Assembly: GCA_902636075.1 (NCBI GenBank)
Contig: CACPQM010000002.1
Location: 1-64,000, forward strand
Direction: 5' to 3'
Length of the DNA: 64,000 nucleotides
Source: an uncultured Pelagibacteraceae bacterium
GTDB lineage: Bacteria > Pseudomonadota > Alphaproteobacteria > Pelagibacterales > Pelagibacteraceae
Shown: piece after piece, positions 20,339-32,066 of the stretch
Numbering within the stretch: the stretch's first letter is position 1
Layout: every line of letters begins with the position of its first letter
Translations under genes and position numbers: made by a program
Notes under the pieces: generated by a model
What the model saw: only the letters and a program-made list of their open reading frames with translations
Databases searched by the model: none
What the model was told of the DNA's origin: nothing

Positions 20339-20380
20339 TTATAAAAAAACTACTTATATCATTCGTTATAATATTACAAT

Positions 20381-21262
20381 ATGAATAGAAACAATATTTA
20401 CATCCTAGAAGATAGGGGTCTTCTTTATATTAATGGAGATGATGCTAAAGAATTTTTACAAAATATAATTACAAACAACATTGAAAATGTATCAGATTAT
20501 AGAAGTTGTTTCTCAGCTCTCTTAACCCCACAAGGCAAATATCTTTACGATTTTATAATTATTAAACATAAATCAGGCTATTTTTTGGATTGTGAAAAGA
20601 AAATTATTGAGAATTTATATAAACAGTTAAATTTATACAAGCTTAGATCTAAAGTAGAAATTTTAAATCTAAGTAATGAGTTTGTTGTTGCAAATTTAAC
20701 AAAGGAAAAATTTCTAGAATTGGAAAATTCTAAAGATGAGATGGGTTTTACTATAAAATTTAGAGAAGATCCTATTCTTTTAGATCCAAGGTCTCATAAA
20801 TTAGGAGCTAGATTAGTGATTAATTTAGAAAAATTGTATCTTTCTATAAAAAAATTGGGATTAAAAGTTTCTGATGTAAATGAATATTATAATTACAGTC
20901 ACGAATTAGGAATTGCTCAAATTGATACAAATAATCTGCAAGATAAAATATTTGGAATTGAATGTAATTTTGAAGAACTAAATGGAATTGACTTTAGAAA
21001 AGGATGTTATGTAGGACAGGAGAATACAGCAAGAATTAAGCTTAAAGATAAACTTAATAAAAGACTATTTGCAATTAAAGTTTTAGATGGAGAGATCAAT
21101 AGTGACGAAATTACTTCTGAAAATAAAAACTTAGGAAAGTTATTGATCAATAATAAAAATCCATTTGCTTTACTAAAACTAGAAGATAAAAGTTTTAATT
21201 TTGATAAAGATCTAAAGTGTGGTGATGCAAAAATAAAAGTCTTAAGACCTAATTGGATATAA
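20381..21262 (+). CDS. ygfZ: YgfZ/GcvT-domain folate-binding protein
   Basis: DFRKGCYVGQENTARIK signature. Confidence 0.88.
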   Translation: MNRNNIYILEDRGLLYINGDDAKEFLQNIITNNIENVSDYRSCFSALLTPQGKYLYDFIIIKHKSGYFLDCEKKIIENLYKQLNLYKLRSKVEILNLSNEFVVANLTKEKFLELENSKDEMGFTIKFREDPILLDPRSHKLGARLVINLEKLYLSIKKLGLKVSDVNEYYNYSHELGIAQIDTNNLQDKIFGIECNFEELNGIDFRKGCYVGQENTARIKLKDKLNKRLFAIKVLDGEINSDEITSENKNLGKLLINNKNPFALLKLEDKSFNFDKDLKCGDAKIKVLRPNWI

Positions 21263-21263
21263 A

Positions 21264-21635
21264 TTATTTAATAAATTTTGACAAATCTGGTTTGAAATAG
21301 TCTGGTCCTTTCATAACTTTTCCAAATTTATTATATATTGGTTTTCCATCTTTTCCCAATTTACTCATATTAGATTTTTGAACTTCTTCAAAACATTTAT
21401 CTAAATTAATACCAAAAGCATGACCTGCGCCATAAGTGACATACAAAATATCTGTTAATGCATCTGCAACTTCAGTCAAATTTTTTTCTGATATTGCCTG
21501 CTTAAGTTCCTCTAACTCTTCATTAATTAATGAAATTCTTAACGAATTAATTTTATCTGTGCTAAGACTCGATGAATCTTTAACATCTTGATTAAAAGTT
21601 TTCATGAACTCGCCAACCTTTTCAAAATTTGTCAT
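21264..21635 (-). CDS. MazG/PRA-PH-like nucleotide pyrophosphohydrolase
   Basis: LINEELEELKQAISEKNLTEVADALTDILYVTYGAGHAFG motif. Confidence 0.8.
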   Translation of the reverse strand: MTNFEKVGEFMKTFNQDVKDSSSLSTDKINSLRISLINEELEELKQAISEKNLTEVADALTDILYVTYGAGHAFGINLDKCFEEVQKSNMSKLGKDGKPIYNKFGKVMKGPDYFKPDLSKFIK

Positions 21636-21703
21636 TTTACTCCTATATGATTTTATTATTTTTTAATGTATAAATGTTTAAATATACTCTCAAAATTGAA
21701 ACT

Positions 21704-23092
21704 ATGAAATTCAGAAAAGAATATGACAGCATGGGCTCTATTAACGTACCTGTGGATAAGTATTGGGGAGCTTCAACTCAAAGATCAAAAAAATACTTTA
21801 ATATAGGAGATGTATTAGTCAGACCTAAATTAATCAAATCTATCGCTATAATAAAAAAAGCTGCAGCTATTACAAATTATAAAAATAAAGATATTAGTTC
21901 AAAAGTTTATAAATCAATTGTGCGGGCGTCGAATGAAGTCATTGAGGGAAAATTAGACAATCACTTTCCACTTAAAGTCTGGCAAACTGGCTCTGGTACA
22001 CAAACAAATATGAATGTGAATGAAGTTATTTCTAACAGAGCAATTGAAATACTTAGGGGAAAAAAGGGCACAAAAAAACCTGTACATCCCAATGATCACG
22101 TTAATAAATCTCAGTCTACCAACGATGTATTTCCTACTGCAATGCACATTGCAATAGCAATGGAAACAAAAGAAAAACTATTACCTAGTTTGGTATTACT
22201 TAATAAAGAATTAAAAAAAAAAGTAAGAGAATTTAATAATATAATTAAAATAGGTAGAACTCACCTGCAAGATGCAACTCCTTTATCATTAGGTCAAGAA
22301 TTTTCTGGTTACCAATCTCAACTAGAAGAATGTATTAAAAGAATAGAAGTTTCATTAAATGAAATATATTATTTAGCACAAGGTGGGACTGCAGTTGGCA
22401 CAGGTATAAATACTAAAAAAAATTTTGATAAGAAAATAGTATATGAAATAAAAAAAATAACTAAGTTACCTTTTAAACCAGCAAAAAATAAGTTTGCATC
22501 ACTTGCAGCTCATGATGCTATAGTAAATTATTCAGGCACATTAAATACCACTGCAGTTAGTTTAATGAAAATTGCAAATGATATTAGATTTTTAGGTTCG
22601 GGGCCAAGAGCTGGTTATGGAGAATTAATATTACCGGAGAATGAACCTGGGTCGTCAATCATGCCTGGGAAGGTAAATCCAACTCAATGTGAAGCTGTAA
22701 CAATGGTTTGTGTGAAAGTAATTGGTAATCATAATGGGATAACGATGGCTGGATCTCATGGTCACTTTGAACTTAATGTTTTCAAACCTCTAATAATTCA
22801 TAATGTACTCCAATCAATTCAAATTCTCTCGGATAGTACAAAAAGTTTTGCAAAATATTGTATCTTGGGACTAAAGGCTGACAAAAATAGAATTAAACAT
22901 TTAGTAGATAACTCTTTAATGTTGGTAACTGCTTTATCTCCAAAAATTGGGTACGATAATGCCGCAAAGATTGCTAAGAATGCATTAAAAAATAAAACTA
23001 CCCTTAAAGCTGAAGCACTGAAATCAGGTTTGATAAATGAGACAGAATATAATAAAATTGTTGATCCTAATAAAATGATTAAACCAGACTAA
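21704..23092 (+). CDS. fumC: Fumarate hydratase class II
   Basis: [49 protein letters not shown]; start placed at [11 protein letters not shown]. Confidence 0.95.
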   Translation: MKFRKEYDSMGSINVPVDKYWGASTQRSKKYFNIGDVLVRPKLIKSIAIIKKAAAITNYKNKDISSKVYKSIVRASNEVIEGKLDNHFPLKVWQTGSGTQTNMNVNEVISNRAIEILRGKKGTKKPVHPNDHVNKSQSTNDVFPTAMHIAIAMETKEKLLPSLVLLNKELKKKVREFNNIIKIGRTHLQDATPLSLGQEFSGYQSQLEECIKRIEVSLNEIYYLAQGGTAVGTGINTKKNFDKKIVYEIKKITKLPFKPAKNKFASLAAHDAIVNYSGTLNTTAVSLMKIANDIRFLGSGPRAGYGELILPENEPGSSIMPGKVNPTQCEAVTMVCVKVIGNHNGITMAGSHGHFELNVFKPLIIHNVLQSIQILSDSTKSFAKYCILGLKADKNRIKHLVDNSLMLVTALSPKIGYDNAAKIAKNALKNKTTLKAEALKSGLINETEYNKIVDPNKMIKPD

Positions 23093-24459
23093 CTATTTAT
23101 AATATTTTTAACTAATGATTTAAGCTCTTGGGTATTTTTAATGTTAAATCTGGACTCATCACCTGTTTTGCCCTCGTCTGCTACTTGGTTAATTTTTATA
23201 TCAAATATTGATATTAATCCAGTATTGATATTTTTCTCAATTTTAAAATTTATATTATTTATATCCTTAACTGTATTTAATTTAACTTGGAATTTTTTAG
23301 CAAACTCTTTTTTATTTTTAATTATTAAAGAATTTGATGAATAAAATATTGTTTCATTATTTTCTTTCTTATATTTGATTTCAGATTTAATTTTCCCAAT
23401 TTCACCAACATTAAATGAAACCTCAGATAAATTAATAGTTTTTTGGCTTATATTTAAACTTATATTGCCATTTCTTATAAGTTCATGCTGAATATTAGTT
23501 AAAAGGAATTTGATATCTCCATTTAAATTGCCTAATAAATCAGGTTTTAAATTCAACAAAGAAAATATAAATTCATCAATTATAAAATTTAAATTTTGTT
23601 TATTCAAAATAACGTATGAATTTAAATAAAATGGTTTTAACTCAATTGATGCATTAATTTTTATATCATTTTTATTATCTGGTGACGTAATCATAAATTT
23701 ATTATTTTCTAATTCATAATCTATATCAATATTTTGATTATAAAAATTAAGTGATGTTGAGCCATTAAAACTAGAGCTATCATAATAATTTAATTGATTT
23801 TTTATTAAAATATTTGGTTCTTTGAAATCTATTTCTATTTGAGAATTCTCTTCAGAATTATATTTTTTCTTCCACAGTGATGTAAAATTTAAATCAAATA
23901 AATTTCCTCTAATATTTAGTTTTTTAAAATTGTCTTGTTTTGATGTAATGAAATTTAATTTTTCAATAGGAGATATAATTAAGGTTTCATATCTCTCATC
24001 CACAACAAATATTTTACTTTTTTTTACATAAAATGGTTTGCTTTTGCTATTGTGAAAATAATTCCTTAAAGTGGTATATTCTTTTTTTTTTAATATAAAA
24101 TTTGTATTTTGTATTTCAAATTTTTCAAAATTAATTTTAGATTTTGGATATAAGCTATTTGATAATAAAAAAATCTTAAGATTCTTAATATCTACTAACA
24201 TATCTTTTTCCTCATTTATTGATAATGATGAATCGCTAATTAATAAATGAGGTTTTGGAAGTAATTGATACTTTATGTCACCATTTATATTTAGGTTAAT
24301 ATCAAAATCAGAATAAAATTTACTTTCAATGATGTTTTCTATACTTTTATAATTAAATAAAACTGGTATTGATAAATAAATGCCAAATGAAAAAAATAAT
24401 GCAATTAATAAAAAAATGCCCTTAATAAATACTGGTATTTTCTTTGTTTTATTCATCAA
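23089..24459 (-). CDS. AsmA-like inner membrane-anchored protein
   Basis: N-terminal TM then long repetitive beta-rich sequence ([25 protein letters not shown]). Confidence 0.6.
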   Translation of the reverse strand: MMNKTKKIPVFIKGIFLLIALFFSFGIYLSIPVLFNYKSIENIIESKFYSDFDINLNINGDIKYQLLPKPHLLISDSSLSINEEKDMLVDIKNLKIFLLSNSLYPKSKINFEKFEIQNTNFILKKKEYTTLRNYFHNSKSKPFYVKKSKIFVVDERYETLIISPIEKLNFITSKQDNFKKLNIRGNLFDLNFTSLWKKKYNSEENSQIEIDFKEPNILIKNQLNYYDSSSFNGSTSLNFYNQNIDIDYELENNKFMITSPDNKNDIKINASIELKPFYLNSYVILNKQNLNFIIDEFIFSLLNLKPDLLGNLNGDIKFLLTNIQHELIRNGNISLNISQKTINLSEVSFNVGEIGKIKSEIKYKKENNETIFYSSNSLIIKNKKEFAKKFQVKLNTVKDINNINFKIEKNINTGLISIFDIKINQVADEGKTGDESRFNIKNTQELKSLVKNIINS

Positions 24460-24489
24460 TTTAATATCTCTTAAATTAAAAAAAAATAA

Positions 24490-26520
24490 ATGATGAATTT
24501 AGATTATTTAACAAATCTTAATAAAAGTCAGAATGAAGCTGTTATGCATTTAAATGGTCCACTTTTGATAGTTGCAGGGGCTGGATCTGGTAAAACAAGA
24601 GTTCTCACTGCTAGAATTGCCCATATTGTTAAACAACATAAGGCATTTCCCAATCAAGTTTTGGCTGTTACGTTTACAAACAAAGCTGCAAAAGAGATGC
24701 AATTAAGAGTCTCTAAATTCTTAAAAAAAGAAACAACAGGTCTTCCGTGGTTGGGCACTTTTCACTCAATTAGTGCTAAAATATTAAGGAAACATGCAGA
24801 GGCAGCTGGATTAAAATCAAATTTTTCAATTATTGATCAAGAGGACCAGGTAAGATTAATAAAAAATATCTGTAAATCTGAAAATATAGATACAAAAAAA
24901 ATATCTCCAAGATATATTTTAGCAGTAATTGATAAATGGAAGAATAAAGGTTTTTACCCTGATGAAGTGGTTCTTAAGCGTAAAGACATATTGGAAAAAA
25001 GTTTCCTTGATATATATAAAATATACCAACAAAAGTTAATAGATTTAAACGCAGCAGATTTCAGCGATTTAATATTACATACAGTTAAAATTTTTGAAAG
25101 AAACAGAGATATTTCAAAAATGTATTCTAAAAAATTTAAATATATTTTAGTTGATGAATATCAGGATACAAACTTTATTCAAAGTGAGTGGCTTAAACAT
25201 CTAGCAGAACATAATCAAAATATTTGCTGTGTTGGTGACGATGATCAGTCAATATATAGTTGGAGAGGGGCAGAAATTAAAAATTTTCTTCAATTTGAAA
25301 ATGTTTATGAAAATACAAAAATAATAAGATTAGAAAAAAATTATAGATCGACTCAAAATATTTTAAATGTTGCATCAAATATTATTGAAAATAATCAAAA
25401 TCGAGTTGGAAAAAAACTTTTTACAGATCAGGAAGATGGTGAACTTGTAACTTTGAACTGTTTTAGAAATGTAAAAGATGAGGCAACTGAAATTGGTTCT
25501 AATATTGAAGATTTCAAAAATAATTTTTCATTAAATGAAGTTGCAATTCTTGTAAGAGCTATATTTCAAACTAGAGAATTTGAGGAAAGATTTTTGAAAA
25601 TAGGTATTCCATACAGAATTATAGGAGGTATTAAATTTTATGAAAGAGCTGAAGTAAAAGATTGTGTTGCATACTTAAGAACAGTATATCAGCCTCTGGA
25701 TGACTTATCGTTTGAAAGAATTTTAAACGTTCCAAAAAGATATATCGGCGATACGACGTTAAAAGCTATTAATAATTTCGCTAAATTAAATAAATGCTCA
25801 TTAGAAGTTTCTTCAAAGCATTTAATTGAACAGAACAAAATCAAACCGAAAACAAAATTAGGTTTAAGTTCTCTTTTAAATCTTTTAACTAAATGGAGAA
25901 AAGACTTAAATGGAAAAATGAACCATAATAAATTATTACAAACAATTCTTGATGAGTCTGGATACAGTGAAATGCTTAAAAATAAAAAAGACTTAGAAAA
26001 TGAAAATAGAATAGAGAATATAAAAGAATTATTAAATGCGATGAAAGAATTTGATAATTTAGAAAGTTTTTTAGAGCATGTTTCTCTTGCGACATCATTA
26101 GACCAAGATTGGCAAAGTGAGAAGGTCAATTTAATGACAATACACGCTTCTAAAGGACTGGAATTTGATGTCGTATTCTTACCTGGGTGGGAGGAAGGTT
26201 TGTTTCCTCATCAGAAAAGCATTGAGGAAAAAGGTGAAAGTGGACTAGAGGAAGAAAGAAGATTAGCTTATGTTGGTATCACTAGGGCAAAAAAGCTGGC
26301 AAAAATATCATTTTCTATGAACAGATTTTATCAGGGAGACTGGATTGACAGTATGGCATCAAGGTTTGTGGACGAACTACCAGATGAATATATTAAAAAA
26401 AACAATAATTTTGTAGATGAAAAAGAAGAAGATTTTGAATTTAACCAAGATATAGATTTTGATAATGATAGTGAAATTAGAAGTCCTGGATGGATACGCT
26501 ATCAAAAAAAATTAAAATGA
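24490..26520 (+). CDS. uvrD: UvrD/PcrA-type DNA helicase
   Basis: LLIVAGAGSGKTRVLTARIAHIV, LVDEYQDTNFIQ, VGDDDQSIYSWRGA, VNLMTIHASKGLEFDVVF. Confidence 0.95.
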   Translation: MMNLDYLTNLNKSQNEAVMHLNGPLLIVAGAGSGKTRVLTARIAHIVKQHKAFPNQVLAVTFTNKAAKEMQLRVSKFLKKETTGLPWLGTFHSISAKILRKHAEAAGLKSNFSIIDQEDQVRLIKNICKSENIDTKKISPRYILAVIDKWKNKGFYPDEVVLKRKDILEKSFLDIYKIYQQKLIDLNAADFSDLILHTVKIFERNRDISKMYSKKFKYILVDEYQDTNFIQSEWLKHLAEHNQNICCVGDDDQSIYSWRGAEIKNFLQFENVYENTKIIRLEKNYRSTQNILNVASNIIENNQNRVGKKLFTDQEDGELVTLNCFRNVKDEATEIGSNIEDFKNNFSLNEVAILVRAIFQTREFEERFLKIGIPYRIIGGIKFYERAEVKDCVAYLRTVYQPLDDLSFERILNVPKRYIGDTTLKAINNFAKLNKCSLEVSSKHLIEQNKIKPKTKLGLSSLLNLLTKWRKDLNGKMNHNKLLQTILDESGYSEMLKNKKDLENENRIENIKELLNAMKEFDNLESFLEHVSLATSLDQDWQSEKVNLMTIHASKGLEFDVVFLPGWEEGLFPHQKSIEEKGESGLEEERRLAYVGITRAKKLAKISFSMNRFYQGDWIDSMASRFVDELPDEYIKKNNNFVDEKEEDFEFNQDIDFDNDSEIRSPGWIRYQKKLK

Positions 26521-28199
26521 ATACTAAAATAAATAGTATAATTTTATCAAATAATTTAGATGGGTACATATTGCCAAAAAATGATAATTATTTTACTGAA
26601 TATTCTAAATTAAATAATCTGAAATCAATTACAAAATTCTCAGGTTCTGCAGGATTTGCAATTTTTTTAAAAAATAAAAATTATTTATTTGTTGATGGCA
26701 GATATATTATTCAAGCTGAAAAAGAATCTGGTAAAAAATTTGAAATTTGTGAAATTCCATATATATGGCCTAAAGATATTTTAAAAAAACAAATAAAAAT
26801 TGGATTTGATCCAGAACTTTTTACTAAAGAAACTCTAAATAAATATTTTGGAGATAATTGTAATTTAATTCCTTTAAATTTCAAATTTGTAAGCAAAAAT
26901 AAAATTAAAAATAATTATCCTTTTTTTAGCTTAGATCATCTTGTTGCAGGAGAAAGTGTTAATAAAAAAATCAATCGATTAATTGAAATTATGAAAAAAA
27001 AAAAAATCGATTATAATTTTATTAGCTCAGGTGAAAATGTTTGTTGGCTTTTAAATATAAGAGGAAAAGATCTTCCAAACTCTCCTATTGCTAATTGTAA
27101 AATAATAATAACAAAAGAAAAACAAATTTATTTTTTTTCAAATCTAAACAAAATAAATAATATAAAATTTAGCCTCAAAAAATTTAAAATACAATTCTTT
27201 GAAGAAAACAATATTTTAAATTGCTTAGCAATATTGAAAAAGGGAAACTTTTGTATTGATAGTAAAACTTGTTCAGTTTACGAAGAAAGTTTAATAAGTT
27301 ATAAGTATAAAATCATCGATAGAGAAGATCCTATCTATATTTTAAAATCTTTAAAAAATGAAACTGAGATTAAAAATATGGTAAATGCACATATTGAGGA
27401 TGGCATAGCTTTAACAAAATTTTTATTTTGGATTAAAAATCGTAAAATAAATAACCTTACAGAGAAAAAAATTGAAAATAAGTTAGAGAATTTTAGAAAA
27501 AAAGGTAAAAATTATTTATATCCAAGCTTTGATACTATTGCTGGGTCTGGACCAAATGGAGCAATTATTCATTATAGATCAAACAAATTATCAAATAGAA
27601 ATTTAAAAAAAAATGATTTATTACTAATTGATTCTGGTGGTCAATATAAATGGGGAACCACAGATGTTACAAGAACAGTTTGCTTTTCGAATGCTTCACA
27701 TAGAGTTCAAAATATATTTACTAGAGTTTTGAAGGGTCATATTGCTGTTGCCTTGTCAGATATAAAAAAAGATAAAAATGGCCATAATATTGATAAAATT
27801 GCAAGAAAGAGTCTTAATTCCATTGGTCTTGACTATCGTCATGGAACTGGCCATGGAGTTGGGGCATTTCTTAATGTTCATGAGGGACCACAGGGAATAT
27901 CTAAAAATAACTTTGTAAAATTAAAAGAAGGGATGGTTTTAAGTAATGAACCAGGATTTTATGAAAAAAATAATTTTGGAATAAGAATTGAAAATTTAAT
28001 TTACATTAAAAAAATAAAATCCAAACTATTATTTGAAAATTTAACGATGGCTCCAATAGATATAGATCTAATTAATTTTAAAATGCTTAATAAAAAAGAA
28101 AAGAATTATTTATTTAAGTATCACTTTAATGTTTACTGCAAAATTTCTCCATTTTTAAATAAAAATGAAAAAAAATGGTTAGCCAGCCTAATCCAATAA
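26517..28199 (+). CDS. pepP: Xaa-Pro aminopeptidase (M24B)
   Basis: LLIDSGGQYKWGTTDVTRTV, YRHGTGHGVGAFLNVHEGPQG, NEPGFYEKNNFGIRIENL; start placed at MNTKINS with ATGA overlap to uvrD. Confidence 0.9.
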   Translation: MNTKINSIILSNNLDGYILPKNDNYFTEYSKLNNLKSITKFSGSAGFAIFLKNKNYLFVDGRYIIQAEKESGKKFEICEIPYIWPKDILKKQIKIGFDPELFTKETLNKYFGDNCNLIPLNFKFVSKNKIKNNYPFFSLDHLVAGESVNKKINRLIEIMKKKKIDYNFISSGENVCWLLNIRGKDLPNSPIANCKIIITKEKQIYFFSNLNKINNIKFSLKKFKIQFFEENNILNCLAILKKGNFCIDSKTCSVYEESLISYKYKIIDREDPIYILKSLKNETEIKNMVNAHIEDGIALTKFLFWIKNRKINNLTEKKIENKLENFRKKGKNYLYPSFDTIAGSGPNGAIIHYRSNKLSNRNLKKNDLLLIDSGGQYKWGTTDVTRTVCFSNASHRVQNIFTRVLKGHIAVALSDIKKDKNGHNIDKIARKSLNSIGLDYRHGTGHGVGAFLNVHEGPQGISKNNFVKLKEGMVLSNEPGFYEKNNFGIRIENLIYIKKIKSKLLFENLTMAPIDIDLINFKMLNKKEKNYLFKYHFNVYCKISPFLNKNEKKWLASLIQ

Positions 28200-30197
28200 A
28201 CTAAGCCATTCTTTTTGGGATAAAATTTTTATTCCTAATTCTTTAGCATGTTGGACTTTTCGGTTCGTTGGTTTTTCGCCAATAATTAAATATTTTAATT
28301 TTTTGTTAACTGAGCTTACAACTGATCCTGAATTTTCTTCAATTAAAGATTTTGCTTCGGCCCTACTCATATTTAATAATTTTCCAGTGAACATAAATGT
28401 ATTATTTAATAGTTTTCCTTCTTTTTTTAATTTTAGATCAGTAATATTTAGCAGGGAAGATAACTTTTCAATTATTTTATAATTAGATTTATTTTCAAAA
28501 AACTTTTTTAAAGAGTTAATTTGCGTCTCCCCAATTCCATCTATATTTAAAAATTCGTCAAATTTTTTATTTTTAACAAAATCTAAAAAATTTGATATAG
28601 TCTTTGTATATTCTGCTAAAAGTTTAGCATTTTCTATACCAATATGTCTTATACCTATAGAATAAAGAAATCTATCCAAAGAAACTTTTTTTGATTCATC
28701 TATTGAATATTTTAAATTAGATACTGAAAGATCGCCCCATCCATCTAATTTTGAAATTTGAGTATAATTTAAATTAAAAATATCTTGTGGAAATCTTATT
28801 AATTTTAGATCCCAAAACTTTTCTACAACTTTTTTTCCTAAACCATCAATATTAAGAGCTTCTTTTGATATGAAATGTTTGATTTTTTCTACTGCTATTT
28901 TTTCACATTGAAAACCTCTATCAGGACATCTTCTAACTGCTTCAAATTTTTTAGTAATTTTATTAAATTCTTTTATTGTATCAAACCCACATGGACATTT
29001 TTTTGGAAAGACAAATTTTTTCGAATTTTTTCCTCTTTTTTTAAGATCTACTAAAACAACATGAGGAATAACATCACCTGCTCTCTCTACTTTGACTGTA
29101 TCACCAAGTCTTATATCTTTTCTGATGATTTCATCTTCATTATGAAGAGTTGCATTTGACACTACAACACCACCAATATTTACTGGTTTTATTCTTGCTA
29201 CTGGGGTTAAAGCTCCTGTTCTACCAACCTGTATACTAATATCAGTTATTTGAGAATAAGCACTATCAGCAGAAAATTTATGCGCTATGGCCCATCTTGG
29301 AGAATTTGCAGTAAAACCTAATCTTTTTTGAAGTTCAAGACTGTTAATTTTATAAACTAGGCCATCAACATCATATTCTAAATCAAACCTATCTTTTTCA
29401 AATTTTTTATGAAAATTTTCTAGATCATCAATACTATTTAAAACTTTATTATGTTCATTTGTCTTAAAACCCCATCTTTGTAGGGAATTCAAAAATTCTG
29501 ATTGTTTTTTTATTTTATCATTTTTGAAGTAACCGTAAGTATAGGCAATAAAATTAAGTGGGATTTTTTTAGTTTCGTCTGGATTTTTTTGTCTTAAAGT
29601 ACCTGATGCTGCATTTCTAGGGTTTGCAAAATCATTTTTTAATTTATTGAAATCATTTTTTTTTATAAAAACTTCACCCCTAATATCAATATCTTTTGGG
29701 AAATCTTTGTTGGTAATTTTTTGAGGTATATCTTCTATTGTTTTTAAATTTTCAGTTATCACTTCTCCTGTAAAACCATCACCTCGAGATGCTCCTAAAA
29801 CTAAAACTCCATCTTTATAAGTTAATGAAGCTGAAATTCCATCTATTTTGGGTTCAACACTAAATTCTACTTTTATTTTATCACTTAAATAATTAAATAT
29901 TTTTTTTTCAAAGTTTTTTAAATCATTAATACCAAATGCATTAGATAACGATAACATTTTAACTCTGTGACTAGATTTTATAAAGTTTTTTGATGGTACA
30001 AAACCCAATGAATTAGATGGGGAAAAAGTACTATTAAGATAAGTGAATTTTTTTTCTAAATTTAGGATTTCTTTTTTTATTTCATCATATTCTTTGTCTG
30101 AAATTTCAGGTGAACTATTTTCAAAATATAATTTGTTATGTTTTTTTAATTCATTAATTAATCTATTATATTTTATCTTTATCTGACTCTCTTTCAT
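28188..30197 (-). CDS. ligA: NAD-dependent DNA ligase
   Basis: VEPKIDGISASLTYKDG, NPRNAASGTLRQ, C-terminal BRCT. Confidence 0.97.
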   Translation of the reverse strand: MKESQIKIKYNRLINELKKHNKLYFENSSPEISDKEYDEIKKEILNLEKKFTYLNSTFSPSNSLGFVPSKNFIKSSHRVKMLSLSNAFGINDLKNFEKKIFNYLSDKIKVEFSVEPKIDGISASLTYKDGVLVLGASRGDGFTGEVITENLKTIEDIPQKITNKDFPKDIDIRGEVFIKKNDFNKLKNDFANPRNAASGTLRQKNPDETKKIPLNFIAYTYGYFKNDKIKKQSEFLNSLQRWGFKTNEHNKVLNSIDDLENFHKKFEKDRFDLEYDVDGLVYKINSLELQKRLGFTANSPRWAIAHKFSADSAYSQITDISIQVGRTGALTPVARIKPVNIGGVVVSNATLHNEDEIIRKDIRLGDTVKVERAGDVIPHVVLVDLKKRGKNSKKFVFPKKCPCGFDTIKEFNKITKKFEAVRRCPDRGFQCEKIAVEKIKHFISKEALNIDGLGKKVVEKFWDLKLIRFPQDIFNLNYTQISKLDGWGDLSVSNLKYSIDESKKVSLDRFLYSIGIRHIGIENAKLLAEYTKTISNFLDFVKNKKFDEFLNIDGIGETQINSLKKFFENKSNYKIIEKLSSLLNITDLKLKKEGKLLNNTFMFTGKLLNMSRAEAKSLIEENSGSVVSSVNKKLKYLIIGEKPTNRKVQHAKELGIKILSQKEWLSLLD

Positions 30198-30203
30198 TTT
30201 CTA

Positions 30204-31043
30204 TTATTTTAGTAAATCTTTAAATTTTTTAAGTAAAGATTTTTGATTATCAATATCTTTATCAATCAAAACATCTCGATTTTTTGTATTTAAAATTTTA
30301 TAAGATAATTCATACCATTGGCTTGACTGATAGTTATATCCAAGTAAAACAGAGTACTTTCTAGCCTCTTCTTCAAGGCCCAATTTATAATTTAGTTCTA
30401 CAAGTCTGTACAACGCCTCCTCTATAAAGATAGTTGTGTCATATTCATTTACAATTTTTTTATATCTATTGATTGCAGGTATCCATTTTTCTCTATCTAG
30501 ATAATAATTAGCTAAATACAATTCTTTTGAGGCAAGAATTTCATGAATTAATTCTAATTTGAATTTTGCATCTTCAGCATATTCGGTATCAGGATATTCT
30601 TTAACCAATAAGTTCAAATACTCTCTAGCTTTTATTATTTCTCCTAAATCTTTTTTTTCATCTTGAATCTGATTATAATGGCAAATAGCTAACAAATAGT
30701 ATGCATAATCAGTATCTGGATGATTGTTATATTTATTTAAAAATCTTTCTAATTCATAAATCGCATCATTAAAATATAGTTGTGAGTAATATGCATATGC
30801 TGCCATTAAGTTCGATCTTGGAGCCCAAATAGATTGGGGGTATAAAAGTTCAACCTCATTAAATTTTTTGGCAGCAAAAAAAATATCTCCTTTATTGAAT
30901 TCATCGAGACCTTCTTTGTAAGCCTCAATCATTTGCATTTCTAGATTATTTTCTTTTACTACTGATACTTTTTCCTTATTTTCTGCGCAAGAAATTAGGG
31001 TTAACATTAAACAAATGCATAGTAAATAATAAAGACTTTTCAT
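30204..31043 (-). CDS. bamD: Outer membrane assembly lipoprotein BamD
   Basis: Lipobox LISC; TPR-like YNKGDIFFAAKKFNEVELLYPQSIWAPRSNLMAAYAYY; downstream of lpxC. Confidence 0.9.
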   Translation of the reverse strand: MKSLYYLLCICLMLTLISCAENKEKVSVVKENNLEMQMIEAYKEGLDEFNKGDIFFAAKKFNEVELLYPQSIWAPRSNLMAAYAYYSQLYFNDAIYELERFLNKYNNHPDTDYAYYLLAICHYNQIQDEKKDLGEIIKAREYLNLLVKEYPDTEYAEDAKFKLELIHEILASKELYLANYYLDREKWIPAINRYKKIVNEYDTTIFIEEALYRLVELNYKLGLEEEARKYSVLLGYNYQSSQWYELSYKILNTKNRDVLIDKDIDNQKSLLKKFKDLLK

Positions 31044-31081
31044 TTTAGAACTTTATCAGAAAATTTATAAAATTCTAATTT

Positions 31082-32005
31082 TTATGCAATAGATTTTAAA
31101 TTATGACGATTATTTATGAAAGAGTGAGGTAAATTTTTTCCCTTTATCTCAAGTAAAGAATAATTTTTTGTATCACTAAATACCTTTCTTAATAATCTAT
31201 TTGTTAAACTGTGACCACCGTGTCTGCATTTAAGGGAGCCTATTAATCTATAGCCAACTAAATAAAGGTCGCCCATACAATCAAGTATTTTGTGATTTAC
31301 AAATTCATTTTTATTTCGCAAACCGTCCTTATTGAGTATTTTGTCATCTTTTACAACAATTGCATTATCTAGTGATCCACCTTTTCCTAAACCTAATTTT
31401 TTTAACTTTTCTATATCTTGATACAAACAAAATGTTCTTGAATTATAAATAGTATCTAGTTTATCTTGGAAAACATTTATTTTATTTTTTTGACCTCTAA
31501 TAAATTTATTCTCATAATTAATTTCAAATTCTATCTCTAGAGTAGTATTTGATTTATCTAATGAGATATACTTTTTGCCATCTTCAAGTTCTACATGTTT
31601 ATTGATTCTTATCAATTTAATTGGGATATCACTATTCTTTAAACCTACTTCTTTTAAAACTTTAACGAATTCTTTTGCGGACCCATCAAGTATAGGAACC
31701 TCTTGTGAGTCTAATTCAACAATTGCATTATCAATTCCTAATCCTAAAAAAGCTGCCATCAGATGTTCAATTGTTGAAACTTTTACTCCATGTTTATTTG
31801 ATATTGTAGTACAAAGTGTTGCTTCACTAACATTTTCAAAATTAGGAACTACGATATTGTTATATTTAAGATCTGTTCTTTTGAAAACTATTCCTGAATT
31901 TGGAGCTGATGGCAAGATATTTAAATTCACCATTTCGCCAGTATGAACACCGATTCCAGAGAGTGATATTTTTTTTGCGATTGTCGATTGAGTTAATATT
32001 GACAT
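31082..32005 (-). CDS. lpxC: UDP-3-O-acyl-N-acetylglucosamine deacetylase
   Basis: SLSGIGVHTGEMVNLNILP, STIEHLMAAFLGLGIDNA, HKILDCMGDLYL; start placed at MSILTQSTIAKK. Confidence 0.95.
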   Translation of the reverse strand: MSILTQSTIAKKISLSGIGVHTGEMVNLNILPSAPNSGIVFKRTDLKYNNIVVPNFENVSEATLCTTISNKHGVKVSTIEHLMAAFLGLGIDNAIVELDSQEVPILDGSAKEFVKVLKEVGLKNSDIPIKLIRINKHVELEDGKKYISLDKSNTTLEIEFEINYENKFIRGQKNKINVFQDKLDTIYNSRTFCLYQDIEKLKKLGLGKGGSLDNAIVVKDDKILNKDGLRNKNEFVNHKILDCMGDLYLVGYRLIGSLKCRHGGHSLTNRLLRKVFSDTKNYSLLEIKGKNLPHSFINNRHNLKSIA

Positions 32006-32066
32006 TAACAAAATATATAAAACTAAGGAGAAGTTTATATTCAAGTAATGTTACAAGAAAATACAG

